Origin: VRUE01 sp963753245
GTDB lineage: Bacteria > Actinomycetota > Thermoleophilia > Solirubrobacterales > 70-9
Length of the DNA stretch: 64,000 nucleotides
Direction of reading: 5' to 3'
NCBI GenBank assembly: GCA_963753245.1
Contig: CAVWBK010000009.1
Span: forward strand, 118,894-182,893
Under the pieces are notes generated by a model that was given only the letters and a program-made list of their open reading frames with translations, did no database searches and was not told where the DNA came from. Within the stretch, counting starts at the first letter, position 1. Each line of letters starts with the position of its first letter. Below are positions 33,638 through 42,565 of this stretch, piece by piece. Position numbers and translations under genes: made by a program.

Positions 33638-35275
33638 ATGGCTCACAAGGAGCTGAAGTACCAAGAGGAGGCAAGAGGGGCCCTGCAGGCCGGCGTCGAC
33701 GCAGTCGCCGACGCGGTCAAGGTCACCCTCGGGCCCAAAGGTCGCTACGTCGTGCTCGACAAAAAGTTCGGCGCGCCGACGATCACCAATGACGGCGTCA
33801 CCATCGCTCGCGAGATCGAGGTCGAGGACGTCTTCGAGAACCAGGGAGCCCAGCTCGTACGCGAGGTCGCAACGGCGACCAACGACGTCGCCGGAGACGG
33901 CACCACGACGGCGACGCTGCTGGCTCAGATCATCGTCCGCCAGGGCCTCAAGAATGTCGCCGCTGGCGCCAACCCGCTGGCCCTGCGTCGCGGGATCGAG
34001 AAGGCCGTCGAGGACGTGGTCGAGAACCTGCGCGAGAAGCAGTCCAAAGAGGTTGCCGGCAAGGAGCAGATCGCCCGTGTCGCCGCGATCTCGGCCGCCG
34101 ATGATGAGATCGGCAACGTGATCGCCGACGCGATCGAGAAGGTCGGCAAAGACGGCGTCGTCAATGTCGAGGAGGGCCAGACCTTCGGCATGGAGCTGGA
34201 GTTCACCGAGGGGATGCAGTTCGACAAGGGCTACATCTCCCCCTACATGGTCACCGACCAGGACAGCATGGAGGCGGTGCTTGAGGACCCCTACGTGCTG
34301 ATCGCCAATCAGAAAATCGGCTCCGTGCGGGACATCCTGCCGGTGCTCGAGCAGGTCATGCAGGGCGGTAAGCCGTTGCTGATCGTCGCCGAGGATGTCG
34401 AGGGCGAGTGCCTTGCGACGCTCGTCGTCAACAAGCTGCGGGGCACCTTCACCGGTGTCTCGGTCAAGGCGCCGGGCTTCGGCGACCGCCGCAAGCGGAT
34501 GCTCGAGGACATCGCGATCCTGACCGGCGGTGAGGTGATCACCGAGGAGATGGGTCTCAAACTCGAGAACACCCAGCTCTCACAGCTCGGCAAAGCCCGC
34601 CGCGTTGTCGTCTCCAAGGACACGACAACGATCATCGACGGGGCAGGCGAGGCCGCTGACATCAAGGGCCGCATCAGTCAGATCAGCAAGGAGATCGAGA
34701 ACACCGACTCCGATTTCGATCGCGAGAAGCTCCAGGAGCGACTCGCGAAGCTGGCCGGCGGTGTCGCGGTGGTCAAGGTGGGGGCCGCCACCGAGACCGA
34801 GATGAAGGAGAAAAAGCATCGCGTCGAGGACGCTCTGCAGGCGACCCGTGCGGCGCTGGAGGAGGGCGTTGTTCCGGGCGGGGGTGTGGCTCTGCTCAAC
34901 GCCCAGAAGGGCCTTGACCCCGACAAACTCGATGACCCCGATGAGGCGACCGGTGCGCGGATCGTCCTGCGGGCGCTCGAGGAGCCGGTCCGCCAGATCG
35001 CCGAGAACTCCGGTGAGGAGGGTTCGGTCGTCGTCAACAAGGTCCGCGACCTGAAACCAGGCGAAGGCCTAAACGCCGCCAACGGCGAGTACGGGGACCT
35101 GATCAAGGCCGGCGTGATCGACCCGACCAAGGTCACCCGTTCGGCGCTTGAGAACGCGGCCTCGATCGCCAAGAACATCCTCGTCACCGAGGCGATCATC
35201 GCCGAACCGCCGGAGGAGAACGGCGGCGGCGGGATGCCCGGCGGAGGGATGCCGGATATGGGCGGGATGATGTAG
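33638..35275 (+). CDS. groEL: Chaperonin GroEL
   Basis: A 545-residue 60-kDa chaperonin that folds proteins with GroES and ATP. Visible hallmarks are VKVTLGPKGRYVVLDKKFGAP, NDGVTIAREIE, DVAGDGTTTATLLAQ (ATP site), VEEGQTFGMELEFTEGMQFDKGY and ALEEGVVPGGGVALL. The tail is Gly/Met-rich (GGGGMPGGGMPDMGGMM), as in housekeeping copies, and not His-rich as in many actinobacterial GroEL1 proteins. GGAGG at 33622-33626 precedes the ATG. A strong hairpin terminator follows 25 bases after the stop. Confidence 0.98.
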   Translation: MAHKELKYQEEARGALQAGVDAVADAVKVTLGPKGRYVVLDKKFGAPTITNDGVTIAREIEVEDVFENQGAQLVREVATATNDVAGDGTTTATLLAQIIVRQGLKNVAAGANPLALRRGIEKAVEDVVENLREKQSKEVAGKEQIARVAAISAADDEIGNVIADAIEKVGKDGVVNVEEGQTFGMELEFTEGMQFDKGYISPYMVTDQDSMEAVLEDPYVLIANQKIGSVRDILPVLEQVMQGGKPLLIVAEDVEGECLATLVVNKLRGTFTGVSVKAPGFGDRRKRMLEDIAILTGGEVITEEMGLKLENTQLSQLGKARRVVVSKDTTTIIDGAGEAADIKGRISQISKEIENTDSDFDREKLQERLAKLAGGVAVVKVGAATETEMKEKKHRVEDALQATRAALEEGVVPGGGVALLNAQKGLDPDKLDDPDEATGARIVLRALEEPVRQIAENSGEEGSVVVNKVRDLKPGEGLNAANGEYGDLIKAGVIDPTKVTRSALENAASIAKNILVTEAIIAEPPEENGGGGMPGGGMPDMGGMM

Positions 35276-35300
35276 CGAGCGCCGCCCAGGCGAGCTGTTT

Positions 35301-35332
35301 GCGAGGGGCCCGGCGTCAGCCGGGCCCCTCGC
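35301..35332. terminator. Strong hairpin terminator between convergent genes
   Basis: A perfect 14-bp stem: GCGAGGGGCCCGGC at 35301-35314 pairs with GCCGGGCCCCTCGC at 35319-35332 around a GTCA loop. It lies 25 bases after the groEL stop and 3 bases after the stop of the convergent hydrolase gene at 35336. The T-tract is short (TTAT), as is common in GC-rich actinobacteria. It probably stops transcription from both sides. Confidence 0.85.
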
Positions 35333-35335
35333 TTA

Positions 35336-36439
35336 TCAGGCGGCGGGCGGCTTCGTTTTCGGTGGCTTTGGCGGCAGCGGCGGCAGGGTGCCGGCGTTGT
35401 ATTCGGCGCTGGAGAGGAAGTTCGGGCGGCGTAACTTCAGGCGCAGGGTGTTCAGCGTCTGCGGGTAGAGGCGTGGGTCGTAGGGGTTGGGGCTGCCAAA
35501 GCCGTCGTAATAGACGAGCATCCGAACCCGCGAGCGCTTCGCGGTCCAGGCGATCAGCTGCTTGGCGAAGCCTGGTTCATCGACCCCAGAGACCGCCCAC
35601 TCGGTGATCGAAAATGGCTTCTTCCGCCACTGCTTGGCGGCGTAGAAGCGGTTCAGGTCCCGCCAGACCGGATACTGGGAGTAGAAGTCGGTGCCGACCC
35701 AATCCACCCAGCGGGCGCCGGGCCAGTAGTTGCCGGGGAAGTTGCCCTTGACCCGCGGCGAACCGCCGGGCAGAGGGCTCCAGATGATGCTGACCGGCGC
35801 CGCGGGCAGGCTCTCGGGATTAGGTCCCTTGGTGCGATTCAGCGGTGGCAGGCCGATTTCGGCGAGTGTCGCGTTGATCCCTTCCAGAGTCTGGCCGCCG
35901 CGCACGATGGCGACAATGCGGCGGAAGGCCTGCTTGTACCAGCCGCTGGTGTGTTCGCCGCCTTTCTGGCTGCCGTCGCAGTTGACCGCCGACCAGACGT
36001 TCAGGCATCGGTTGGGCTCACCCATGGGCCTGATGTAGGCGGGCAGACCGCGTTTGGCGAAGAAGTCGTTGAGCTGCAACAGGTAGTCATCTCCCTCGCC
36101 GAGCGCGATCTGCTCGGGGGTGATGATCTCCTGCAAGGTCTGATCATCGGCGGTGGAGATATGCAGGATCGGCCGCGTCCCCGTTTCCCGCCAGCGTTCA
36201 TAGGCCGCGTTTAGGCTGTTGCCCCAGGGGTGGAAGGTCTCCAGCAGGGCCGGATGCTTACCGGTCAATTCGGTGAATTCATTGAAATCCTGTGTCGTTC
36301 CCTGATCGCTGACCCCGAGGAAAACATCGGGCTTGGGGGGGACAAGGCTGACCGCCTGGGCCACACCTGCCCCCAGCGCCGCGAAGGCGACGCTGAGCGC
36401 GCCAACCATCAGCGCTCGGCTAGCTCTCCTCCAAGACAT
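35336..36439 (-). CDS. Secreted GH26-like glycoside hydrolase
   Basis: A 367-residue exported protein with a signal peptide (RRASRALMVGALSVAFAALGAGVAQA). The body resembles GH26 beta-mannanase-like barrels: FHPWGNSLNAAYERWRETGTRPILHIST, the acid/base candidate Glu141 in YIRPMGEPNRC, VGTDFYSQYP, and the nucleophile candidate Glu280 in FSITEWAVSG. The last 15 residues are Pro/Lys-rich. Its start overlaps the upstream NAD-binding gene by 20 bases on the same strand, so the two are probably co-transcribed. The polysaccharide substrate is inferred only at fold level. Confidence 0.8.
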   Translation of the reverse strand: MSWRRASRALMVGALSVAFAALGAGVAQAVSLVPPKPDVFLGVSDQGTTQDFNEFTELTGKHPALLETFHPWGNSLNAAYERWRETGTRPILHISTADDQTLQEIITPEQIALGEGDDYLLQLNDFFAKRGLPAYIRPMGEPNRCLNVWSAVNCDGSQKGGEHTSGWYKQAFRRIVAIVRGGQTLEGINATLAEIGLPPLNRTKGPNPESLPAAPVSIIWSPLPGGSPRVKGNFPGNYWPGARWVDWVGTDFYSQYPVWRDLNRFYAAKQWRKKPFSITEWAVSGVDEPGFAKQLIAWTAKRSRVRMLVYYDGFGSPNPYDPRLYPQTLNTLRLKLRRPNFLSSAEYNAGTLPPLPPKPPKTKPPAA

Positions 36440-37313
36440 CGCTCATCCTCCTTGGATTGACCCCCAGGGCGTTGGCGTCGGCGCTGCCGCGCTCGGTCGT
36501 CATAGAAACCTCCATCAGCTCGGCCTCCTCCCAGGTTGCAAACACGGACTCCCCGAGAAGGGAGCGCATCGCCAGCAGGCTGGAGCGAATCACGGGCAGC
36601 GGGATGTGGATCAACGGACGGGGGCGCCCGGCGGCGCGGCTGACGAGGTCAGACATATCGTCATAGCTCAGGGTCTGCGGTCCGGCCAGCTCATAGCGGC
36701 GGCGCTCACTCTCCCCGGCGCCTAGGGCGGCGATCACGCAGCGGGCGGCGTCGGCCGCCCACATCGGTTGAAATCGGGCACGACCGTCACCGGAGACCGG
36801 CATCACCGGGAGGAAGGAAAAGCGGCGCAGCAGGGTCACCCACGGATCGGAGCGGTCATAGACGATCGAGGGGGCGAAGACGATCGTCTCCAGCGGCGAG
36901 GACTCCACAGCCCGCTCGGCCAGCCACTTGGCCCGAAAGAAGCGGGTGCGCTGTGCGGCCGAGGCGTTGAGTGCGCTGAAAAATACGAAGCGAGACACCC
37001 CGCTGCGCTCGGCCGCGCGCAGCAGGCGCACGCTGGCGAGCCCGTTGAGCTCCTCGATCCGGTGGCGAGGCTGGTCGCGGATCGTCGCAGCCAGGTGGAC
37101 GACGGTGTCGACGCCGCGCAGCGCCTGGCGCACCAGGTAGGGGTCACCGAGCTCGCTGAGGTCACCGAGCGCGATCTGCACGTCGACGCGCCGCTCGCCC
37201 AGCCGCCGCGGCTCACGCACGAGGCAGCGAACCTCCTGATCGGCCTCCAGGAGCAGGGGCAGCAGGCGCGAGCCGATGCTTCCCGTAGCCCCTGTCAAGA
37301 GCAGCATCGGCAC
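36420..37313 (-). CDS. NAD(P)-binding atypical short-chain dehydrogenase
   Basis: A 297-residue NmrA/NDUFA9-like protein. The dinucleotide motif is LLLTGATGSIGSRLLPLLL at the N-terminus, with VDTVVHLAATIRDQ and FVFFSALNASAAQRTRFFRAKWLAERAV, where Lys of RAKWLAE takes the place of the usual YxxxK lysine and no Tyr precedes it at the usual spacing. Such proteins often act as redox sensors or quinone-linked assembly factors rather than classical dehydrogenases. It diverges from the ferredoxin gene over 83 bases. The role is unknown. Confidence 0.78.
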   Translation of the reverse strand: MPMLLLTGATGSIGSRLLPLLLEADQEVRCLVREPRRLGERRVDVQIALGDLSELGDPYLVRQALRGVDTVVHLAATIRDQPRHRIEELNGLASVRLLRAAERSGVSRFVFFSALNASAAQRTRFFRAKWLAERAVESSPLETIVFAPSIVYDRSDPWVTLLRRFSFLPVMPVSGDGRARFQPMWAADAARCVIAALGAGESERRRYELAGPQTLSYDDMSDLVSRAAGRPRPLIHIPLPVIRSSLLAMRSLLGESVFATWEEAELMEVSMTTERGSADANALGVNPRRMSDVLEES

Positions 37314-37396
37314 ATCATCCCTAAAATGTCGGCTGCGCCGGCGGGGCCGAAGCTCCTTGGACGGCGCACCACAAACGACTTAGGAGAAAGCATCCA

Positions 37397-37666
37397 ATGA
37401 CCTACGTCATCGCCGAGCCATGCATCGGCACAAAGGACAACTCGTGTGTCGAGGTCTGTCCGGTGGATTGCATCCACCCGACTCCCGACGAGCCCGACTA
37501 CGACGCGGTCGAGATGCTCTACATCGACCCCGACGAGTGCATCGACTGCGATGCCTGCGTCGAGGCCTGCCCGGTGGATGCCTGCTTTGCCGAGGACCAG
37601 TTGCCCGCTGAGTGGGCCAAATACGCCGAGATCAACGCCGACTACTACAAGAAAAGCGCCGCCTGA
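37397..37666 (+). CDS. fdxA: 7Fe ferredoxin (3Fe-4S and 4Fe-4S)
   Basis: An 89-residue electron carrier. The first cluster motif has Cys9-x7-Cys17-x3-Cys21-Pro, the spacing of a 3Fe-4S site. The second has Cys48-x2-Cys51-x2-Cys54-x3-Cys58-Pro, a normal 4Fe-4S site. Length and the acidic C-terminus (AEDQLPAEWAKYAEINADYY) match actinobacterial FdxA. AGGAGA lies about 10 bases upstream of the ATG. The acetyltransferase frame downstream overlaps its 3' end if the ATG at 37612 is used. Confidence 0.95.
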   Translation: MTYVIAEPCIGTKDNSCVEVCPVDCIHPTPDEPDYDAVEMLYIDPDECIDCDACVEACPVDACFAEDQLPAEWAKYAEINADYYKKSAA

Positions 37667-38214
37667 CCAGCTCCGGGTGTGCGCTGGCGCTCGCTGGTGA
37701 CCGCCAGCTTCGCCTGCTGGCTGAGGGCGATGGGCCCGAGCTGCAGGCGCTGATCGAGGCCAACCACGATCATCTCGACCGCTGGCTGCCCTGGGCCGCG
37801 GCCCAGTCGCTTGCCGACACCATTGCCTTCATCGCCGCTGCCCGCGAGCAGCTGGTTCGCAACGACGGCTTCCAGGCGGTGATCATCTGCGCTGGACGGA
37901 TCGCGGGGGTGATCGGCTTTCACGCGGTGCAGTGGAACCATCGCGCGACCAGCCTCGGCTACTGGCTGGCGCGGGAGTTCGAGGGCCAGGGGACGATGAG
38001 CGCTGCGGTGCGCGCGCTCACCGACCAGGCGCTCCTCGGCTGGGAGCTGAACCGGGTCGAGATCCGCGCCGCCGCCGAGAACCGACGTAGCCGGGCGATC
38101 CCCGAGCGCCTCGGATTTCAAGAAGAGGGGATCCTGCGTCAGGCCGAATGCGTAGGCCCCCGCTATCTCGACAGCGTCGTCTACTCAATGCTGGCCGAGG
38201 ACTGGAGCGGCTAG
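37612..38214 (+). CDS. GNAT family N-acetyltransferase (RimJ/RimL-like)
   Basis: Up to 200 residues. The conserved part begins ALALAGDRQLRLLAEGDGPELQALIEANHDHLDRWLPW, and continues GVIGFHAVQWNHRATSLGYWL, the acetyl-CoA region EFEGQGTMSAAVRALTDQAL, and ENRRSRAIPERLGFQEEGILR, as in RimJ/RimL N-acetyltransferases of ribosomal proteins or small molecules. The start is unclear. ATG 37612 lies inside the ferredoxin gene, and after the ferredoxin stop only CTG codons are available in frame. Translational coupling to fdxA is possible. Confidence 0.82.
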   Translation: MGQIRRDQRRLLQEKRRLTSSGCALALAGDRQLRLLAEGDGPELQALIEANHDHLDRWLPWAAAQSLADTIAFIAAAREQLVRNDGFQAVIICAGRIAGVIGFHAVQWNHRATSLGYWLAREFEGQGTMSAAVRALTDQALLGWELNRVEIRAAAENRRSRAIPERLGFQEEGILRQAECVGPRYLDSVVYSMLAEDWSG

Positions 38215-38224
38215 CGTTGGCGCC

Positions 38225-38770
38225 GTGGCGGTGGGCGAAGATCCGATTCTGATCCTGAGCGGGCCCCCGGGGGTCGGCAAGACCACTGTGGCCGGGATCC
38301 TCAGCGCCCGTGGGGGTCGCGCCGTGCACCTGCAGGCCGACACCTTCTTCGGTTTCATCCGCAGCGGTTATGTCGAGCCCTGGCGGCCCGAGTCCCACCG
38401 GCAGAATCAGATCGTGATGGGGGTCCTCGCCGCCGCCGCCGCCGGCTATGCGGCGGCCGGCTACCTGACGCTGATCGACGGGATCATCATTCCCGGCTGG
38501 TTTCTCGAGCCGCTGCGCGAGCAACTCGCCGAGGCTGGACAGCGAGTCGCCTACGCCGTGCTGCGGGCGCCGCTTGAGCTCTGCCTTGAGCGGGTGCGGA
38601 GCCGTGGGGGATACCCATCTCTTCAGGGCGCCGCGATCGAGCAGCTCTGGCAGAGCTTCGCCGAGCTCGGCGAATACGAGCAGAACGTGCTGGCGGTCGA
38701 GGGCCTCGATCCCGAGCAGGTCTGCGCGGAGCTGACCCGGCGCCTTGAGACCGGGCGCCTGGCGCTTTGA
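38225..38770 (+). CDS. Small P-loop kinase-like ATPase
   Basis: A 181-residue protein whose Walker A is GPPGVGKTTVAGIL near residues 15-28. The following HLQADTFFGFIRSGYVEPW and a lid-like region (LRAPLELCLERVRSRGGYPSLQGAAIEQL) suggest a shikimate/gluconate-kinase-like or chloramphenicol phosphotransferase-like fold. No substrate motif is decisive. The GTG start is 11 bases after the acetyltransferase stop, and the acyl-CoA dehydrogenase gene follows 22 bases after the stop. Confidence 0.72.
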   Translation: MAVGEDPILILSGPPGVGKTTVAGILSARGGRAVHLQADTFFGFIRSGYVEPWRPESHRQNQIVMGVLAAAAAGYAAAGYLTLIDGIIIPGWFLEPLREQLAEAGQRVAYAVLRAPLELCLERVRSRGGYPSLQGAAIEQLWQSFAELGEYEQNVLAVEGLDPEQVCAELTRRLETGRLAL

Positions 38771-38792
38771 GAGGCGCATAGACTGCCCGCCG

Positions 38793-39962
38793 ATGAGCAC
38801 GATGAGCACGATGAGCGCCGCAGAGACCTATGAGATCCCGCAGGAGTCCCGCGATCTGCGCGACATGGTGCGCCGCCTGGCGCAGGAGAAGATCGCGCCG
38901 CGCGCTGCGCAGATCGACCGCGAGGGCGAATACCCCTGGGATGTGCGCAAGTTGCTCGCCGAGCACGACATCCTCGGCCTGCCCTTCTCGGAGGAGTTCG
39001 GGGGGACCGGGACCGGGACGCTGGTCTTGCAGATGGCCGTCGAGGAGATCGCCAAGGCCTGCGCTTCCTCGGCTCTGATTTTGATGATCCAGGAGCTGGG
39101 CACGCTGCCGATTCAGCTCTTTGGCTCCGATCTGCTCAAAGCTCGCCTGCTGCCCGGGTGCGCGAGCGGCGAGTTCTCGCCGGCCTTCGCCCTCTCTGAG
39201 CCGGAGGCCGGCAGCGACCCCGCCGCGATGCGCACAACGGCGGTCCGAGACGGGGAGGAGTGGGTGATCAACGGCCAGAAGAACTGGATCACCAACGCCT
39301 CGATCGCCGACTTCTACGTCGTCTTCGCGGTCACCGACCGCGAGAAAAAGCGGATCAGCGCCTTCGTCGTGGAGAAGGATCGCGAGGGCTTTGACCCGGG
39401 CAAGCTCGAGCACAAGCTGGGGATCAAGGGTTCACCGACCGGCTCACCGTCTTTCACCGATGTGCGGGTTCCGCACGAGAACCTGATCGGCAGCGAGGGC
39501 AAAGGGCTGGGCGTGGCGCTCGCCACCCTGGAGCGAACCCGGCTCGGCGCGGCTGCTCAGGCAGTCGGGATCGCCCAGGGAGCGACCGACTACGCCAACG
39601 AGTACGCCAAGGAGCGAGTCGCCTTCGGCAAGCCGATCAACGCGCTGCAGGCGATTCAGTTCAAGCTCGCCGACATGGAGACCGGCACGGCGGCCGCTCG
39701 CGAGCTTCTCTACAAAGCCTGCTCGTTGGCCGACAAGGCAGAGCGCCCGGCGGACCTCGGCAAGTGGACCTCGATGGCGAAGCTGTTTGCCTCCGATAAC
39801 GCGATGCGGGTCACGGTCGAGGCGATCCAGGTGCTCGGCGGCTATGGCTACGTCAACGAGTACCCGGTCGAGCGGATGCTGCGCGACGCAAAGATCACCC
39901 AGATATACGAGGGAACCAACGAGATCCAGCGCCTCGTGATCGCCCGCAGCATGGGCGCCTAG
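38793..39962 (+). CDS. Acyl-CoA dehydrogenase
   Basis: A 389-residue flavoenzyme of the short/branched-chain class that makes the alpha-beta double bond in acyl-CoA. Family segments are FALSEPEAGSDPAAMRTTA, NGQKNWITNAS, GIKGSPTGSPSFTDVRVPHENLIG and the C-terminal IYEGTNEIQRLVIARSMG, whose Glu in YEGTNE is the usual catalytic base. The start region has three tandem ATGAGCACG/ATGAGC units, so translation may begin at 38793, 38802 or 38811. I took the first. It converges on mrp, with 9 bases between stops. Confidence 0.93.
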   Translation: MSTMSTMSAAETYEIPQESRDLRDMVRRLAQEKIAPRAAQIDREGEYPWDVRKLLAEHDILGLPFSEEFGGTGTGTLVLQMAVEEIAKACASSALILMIQELGTLPIQLFGSDLLKARLLPGCASGEFSPAFALSEPEAGSDPAAMRTTAVRDGEEWVINGQKNWITNASIADFYVVFAVTDREKKRISAFVVEKDREGFDPGKLEHKLGIKGSPTGSPSFTDVRVPHENLIGSEGKGLGVALATLERTRLGAAAQAVGIAQGATDYANEYAKERVAFGKPINALQAIQFKLADMETGTAAARELLYKACSLADKAERPADLGKWTSMAKLFASDNAMRVTVEAIQVLGGYGYVNEYPVERMLRDAKITQIYEGTNEIQRLVIARSMGA

Positions 39963-39971
39963 GGCCTTCCC

Positions 39972-41120
39972 TCACTGGGCCATCGGCAGCGGGGTTCCGC
40001 TGATTGCCAACGGCTCCGCTGCCTCGGGAGCACCCTGCAGGACCGGCAACTCCTGCGGTGTGGAAGCGATGATTCCGCGTGCGGCCTGGCGGATTGCCTG
40101 CGCCGCGGGTGAGTCGGGCTGCGCGGTGACCAGCGGGGTGCCGGTATCGGCGTGTTCGCGCAAAGCCTCCGAGAGCGCCACCTTGCCCAACAGCGGAATA
40201 TCGAGCTCATCGGCGAGGAGCTGGCCACCGCCCTCACCAAAGATCGTGAAGCGCTCGCCGTCAGGGGTCGTGAAACCGGACATGTTCTCGATCACGCCGA
40301 GCAGCTCGAGGTCGAATTTGATTGCCATCTCAGCCCCGCGGCGGGCAACGGACTGAGCCGCCGGCTGGGGGGTGGTGACGATCAGGAACTTGGCCTGAGG
40401 GAGAAGCTGGGCGAGCGTCATCGAGACGTCGCCGGTTCCCGGCGGCAGATCGAGCAGCAGGTACTCCAGCTCTCCCCAGGCGACGTCCTCGAGGAATTGC
40501 TGGATCGCCTTGTGGAGCATCGGACCGCGCCAGACCACCGCGGCGTTCTCCTCGACGAAGAACCCGATCGACATCACCTTCACCCCGCCGGCGGCCTCCA
40601 GCGGCAAAATCTTGCGCTCCCCATTCACCTCGGGTTTGCTGTTGACGCCGAGCATGCGCGGGATCGAGTAGCCGTAGACATCGCAGTCCAGGGCGCCTGC
40701 TGGGTGCCCTTCGGCGCTCAGTGCGGCCGCCAGGTTGGCGGTCATCGTCGACTTGCCGACGCCGCCCTTGCCAGAGGCGACGCAGATCACGTTCTTGACC
40801 TGGGCGAGGGCCCCCTCCGGCAGCTTGCCGCGCCCGAGCGTCTGCTGCAGATTTCCCTTCTCCTCATCGGAGAGCACATCGAAGCCCACCGCGACCTCGT
40901 TGACCCCCTCGAGCTCGGAGACCTGCTTGGCGACCGCCTGCTCGAAATGGGAGCGGATTGGGCAGCCGGCCGTGGTCAGAGAGACGACGACCTCGACCCG
41001 GCCGCCCTCCTTGAACTCGATTGAGCGCACCATGCCGAGCTCGACGATCGAACGGCGAAGCTCGGGGTCGATCACGGCGCGCAGCTTCTCGGTTATCTGG
41101 TCCTTCGTCGGCATCGCCAC
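39972..41120 (-). CDS. mrp: Mrp/NBP35 family iron-sulfur cluster carrier ATPase
   Basis: A 382-residue P-loop ATPase that loads or carries Fe-S clusters. An N-terminal MIP18/DUF59 domain (residues 5-95, with AGCPIRSHFEQAV) precedes the deviant Walker A SGKGGVGKST at 116-125. DCDVYGYSIPRMLG, VWRGPMLHKAIQQFL and LLLDLPPGTGDVSMT follow. The ENMS motif is followed by GFTTPDGERFTIFG, without the CxxC pair that bridges a cluster in ApbC/Nbp35 proteins. The C-terminal 35 residues are Pro/Ala-rich. Confidence 0.92.
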   Translation of the reverse strand: MAMPTKDQITEKLRAVIDPELRRSIVELGMVRSIEFKEGGRVEVVVSLTTAGCPIRSHFEQAVAKQVSELEGVNEVAVGFDVLSDEEKGNLQQTLGRGKLPEGALAQVKNVICVASGKGGVGKSTMTANLAAALSAEGHPAGALDCDVYGYSIPRMLGVNSKPEVNGERKILPLEAAGGVKVMSIGFFVEENAAVVWRGPMLHKAIQQFLEDVAWGELEYLLLDLPPGTGDVSMTLAQLLPQAKFLIVTTPQPAAQSVARRGAEMAIKFDLELLGVIENMSGFTTPDGERFTIFGEGGGQLLADELDIPLLGKVALSEALREHADTGTPLVTAQPDSPAAQAIRQAARGIIASTPQELPVLQGAPEAAEPLAISGTPLPMAQ

Positions 41121-41282
41121 GCAGCCATTCTCGCAAAGCGCCTTGCCGGGGGGTTTCGTCCCCTGAGATCGAGGCCGATTCGGCTGAGGCCCGAAGCGGT
41201 GCGGTTGCCCTCATTCCCGGCGGACCGGGTTACTTCGGCGCGCGACTCCGGCCGACAGCGCGAGTGGGTAGGGTTGCGATCG

Positions 41283-41741
41283 ATGTCGCAGGCCACCCTC
41301 CACACCAGCGCCGGGCCGATCACGGTCGAGCTGCACGACGAGGACGCGCCGAAGACGGTCGAGAACTTCCGCAAGCTCGCCGCCGAGGGGTTCTATGACG
41401 AACTCATCTTTCACCGGGTCATTGCTGACTTCATGATTCAGGGCGGCTGCCCGCAGGCCACCGGTACCGGTGGTCCCGGCTACACCTTTGAGGACGAGTT
41501 CAACGACCATAAGATCGTGCGGGGGGCGCTGGCGATGGCAAATGCCGGCCCCGACACCAACGGATCCCAGTTCTTCATCGTCACCACCGATGCGGCTCCC
41601 TGGCTCGACGGTAAGCACACCGTCTTCGGCCGGATCACAGACGGTATGGACGCCGTCGATGCGATCGAGTCGACCCCGACCGACTCCGGCGACAAGCCGC
41701 TTGAGCCACAGACGATCGAGCGCGTCGAGCTCTCCGACTAG
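41283..41741 (+). CDS. Cyclophilin-type peptidyl-prolyl isomerase
   Basis: A 152-residue cytoplasmic proline isomerase. The start is ATG 41283 (SQATLHTSAGPITVELHDEDAPKTVENF). The cyclophilin active-site run FHRVIADFMIQGGCPQATGTGGPGYTFEDEF contains the catalytic Arg. ALAMANAGPDTNGSQFFIV and WLDGKHTVFGRI complete the fold. The stop overlaps that of the convergent potassium-channel gene by 4 bases. The 162 bases upstream hold no other gene that I can support. Confidence 0.94.
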   Translation: MSQATLHTSAGPITVELHDEDAPKTVENFRKLAAEGFYDELIFHRVIADFMIQGGCPQATGTGGPGYTFEDEFNDHKIVRGALAMANAGPDTNGSQFFIVTTDAAPWLDGKHTVFGRITDGMDAVDAIESTPTDSGDKPLEPQTIERVELSD

Positions 41742-42484
41742 GCCGGGCCGGAGGGCTCGGCGACGTCTGAGCCGCTGCGACGTTCGCGGCGGCGCTTGAT
41801 CCCTTCGCCAGGTCGCCAGAGGCTGACCAAGCCGGCGACGAGCGTGACCAGAAAGATTTGGCCGATCATCATCTCCAGGCCGGAGACCATGCGGCCCACC
41901 TGGCCGGTCGGGACGAGGTCTCCATAGCCGGTCGTGGTCAGGGTCGTGTAGCTGAAGAAGAGGAAATCGCTCCCCTGCACGTGCGTGCCCGCGCCGAAGA
42001 AGCCGCCGCCTTCGATCCGATCGATCACCCCGTAAACCCAAGTGAAGAGGATGCCCAGGGCCGTGTAGACGCTGATCGCGCCGAGGATCGTGCGCGAGGA
42101 GACCGAGTTGGAGGTGACCACCCGCTGCAGGACCGCGCCGACCGCGACGAGCAGCATCGCGATCTCGAGGAACGAGGCGATGTTGAGCCAGGTTCGGCCG
42201 CCTAAGGCAGCGGACACGATTGAGAGCACGACCGCGAGGGCAGCGACAATCAGAGCTTGCCTGACGAATATCGGTCGCGCGTGCGCGCTGGTCAGAGCGA
42301 CGATTGAGGTCGCGCTCGTGCTCAGGGTTAGCAGCACCGCCTCCCAGCCGTTGTTGGTGAAAATCGAGGCGAGCACGTAGGTGAGGAGGACGAGTGCCAG
42401 CACCAACCCGAATGCGTCCCGGGCCTGTTCTGCCCGGCGCTGCCAGCGCTCCTCCCGGCGGGCTGAACGTTTGAGCGGCCGCAT
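41738..42484 (-). CDS. Two-pore-helix potassium channel family protein
   Basis: A 248-residue membrane protein with a basic N-terminus, four hydrophobic helices between residues 22 and 122, then a pore unit: a helix at about 133-152, the selectivity filter TTTGYGD with GYGD at 186-189, and a final helix (VSGLEMMIGQIFLVTLVAGLVSL). This is the Ion_trans_2 pattern of K+-selective channels. No ligand-binding RCK domain is present. The C-terminus is short and charged. It converges on the cyclophilin gene; upstream lies the tRNA-Ser fragment. Confidence 0.86.
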   Translation of the reverse strand: MRPLKRSARREERWQRRAEQARDAFGLVLALVLLTYVLASIFTNNGWEAVLLTLSTSATSIVALTSAHARPIFVRQALIVAALAVVLSIVSAALGGRTWLNIASFLEIAMLLVAVGAVLQRVVTSNSVSSRTILGAISVYTALGILFTWVYGVIDRIEGGGFFGAGTHVQGSDFLFFSYTTLTTTGYGDLVPTGQVGRMVSGLEMMIGQIFLVTLVAGLVSLWRPGEGIKRRRERRSGSDVAEPSGPA

Positions 42485-42565
42485 TTGGCCTCGTTCGTGA
42501 CCGCGACCGGTGTTTCCTGCCGCTGGCGGCTCGCCGCCATGCTCCGCTCACGGGCCTAAGCGGGA

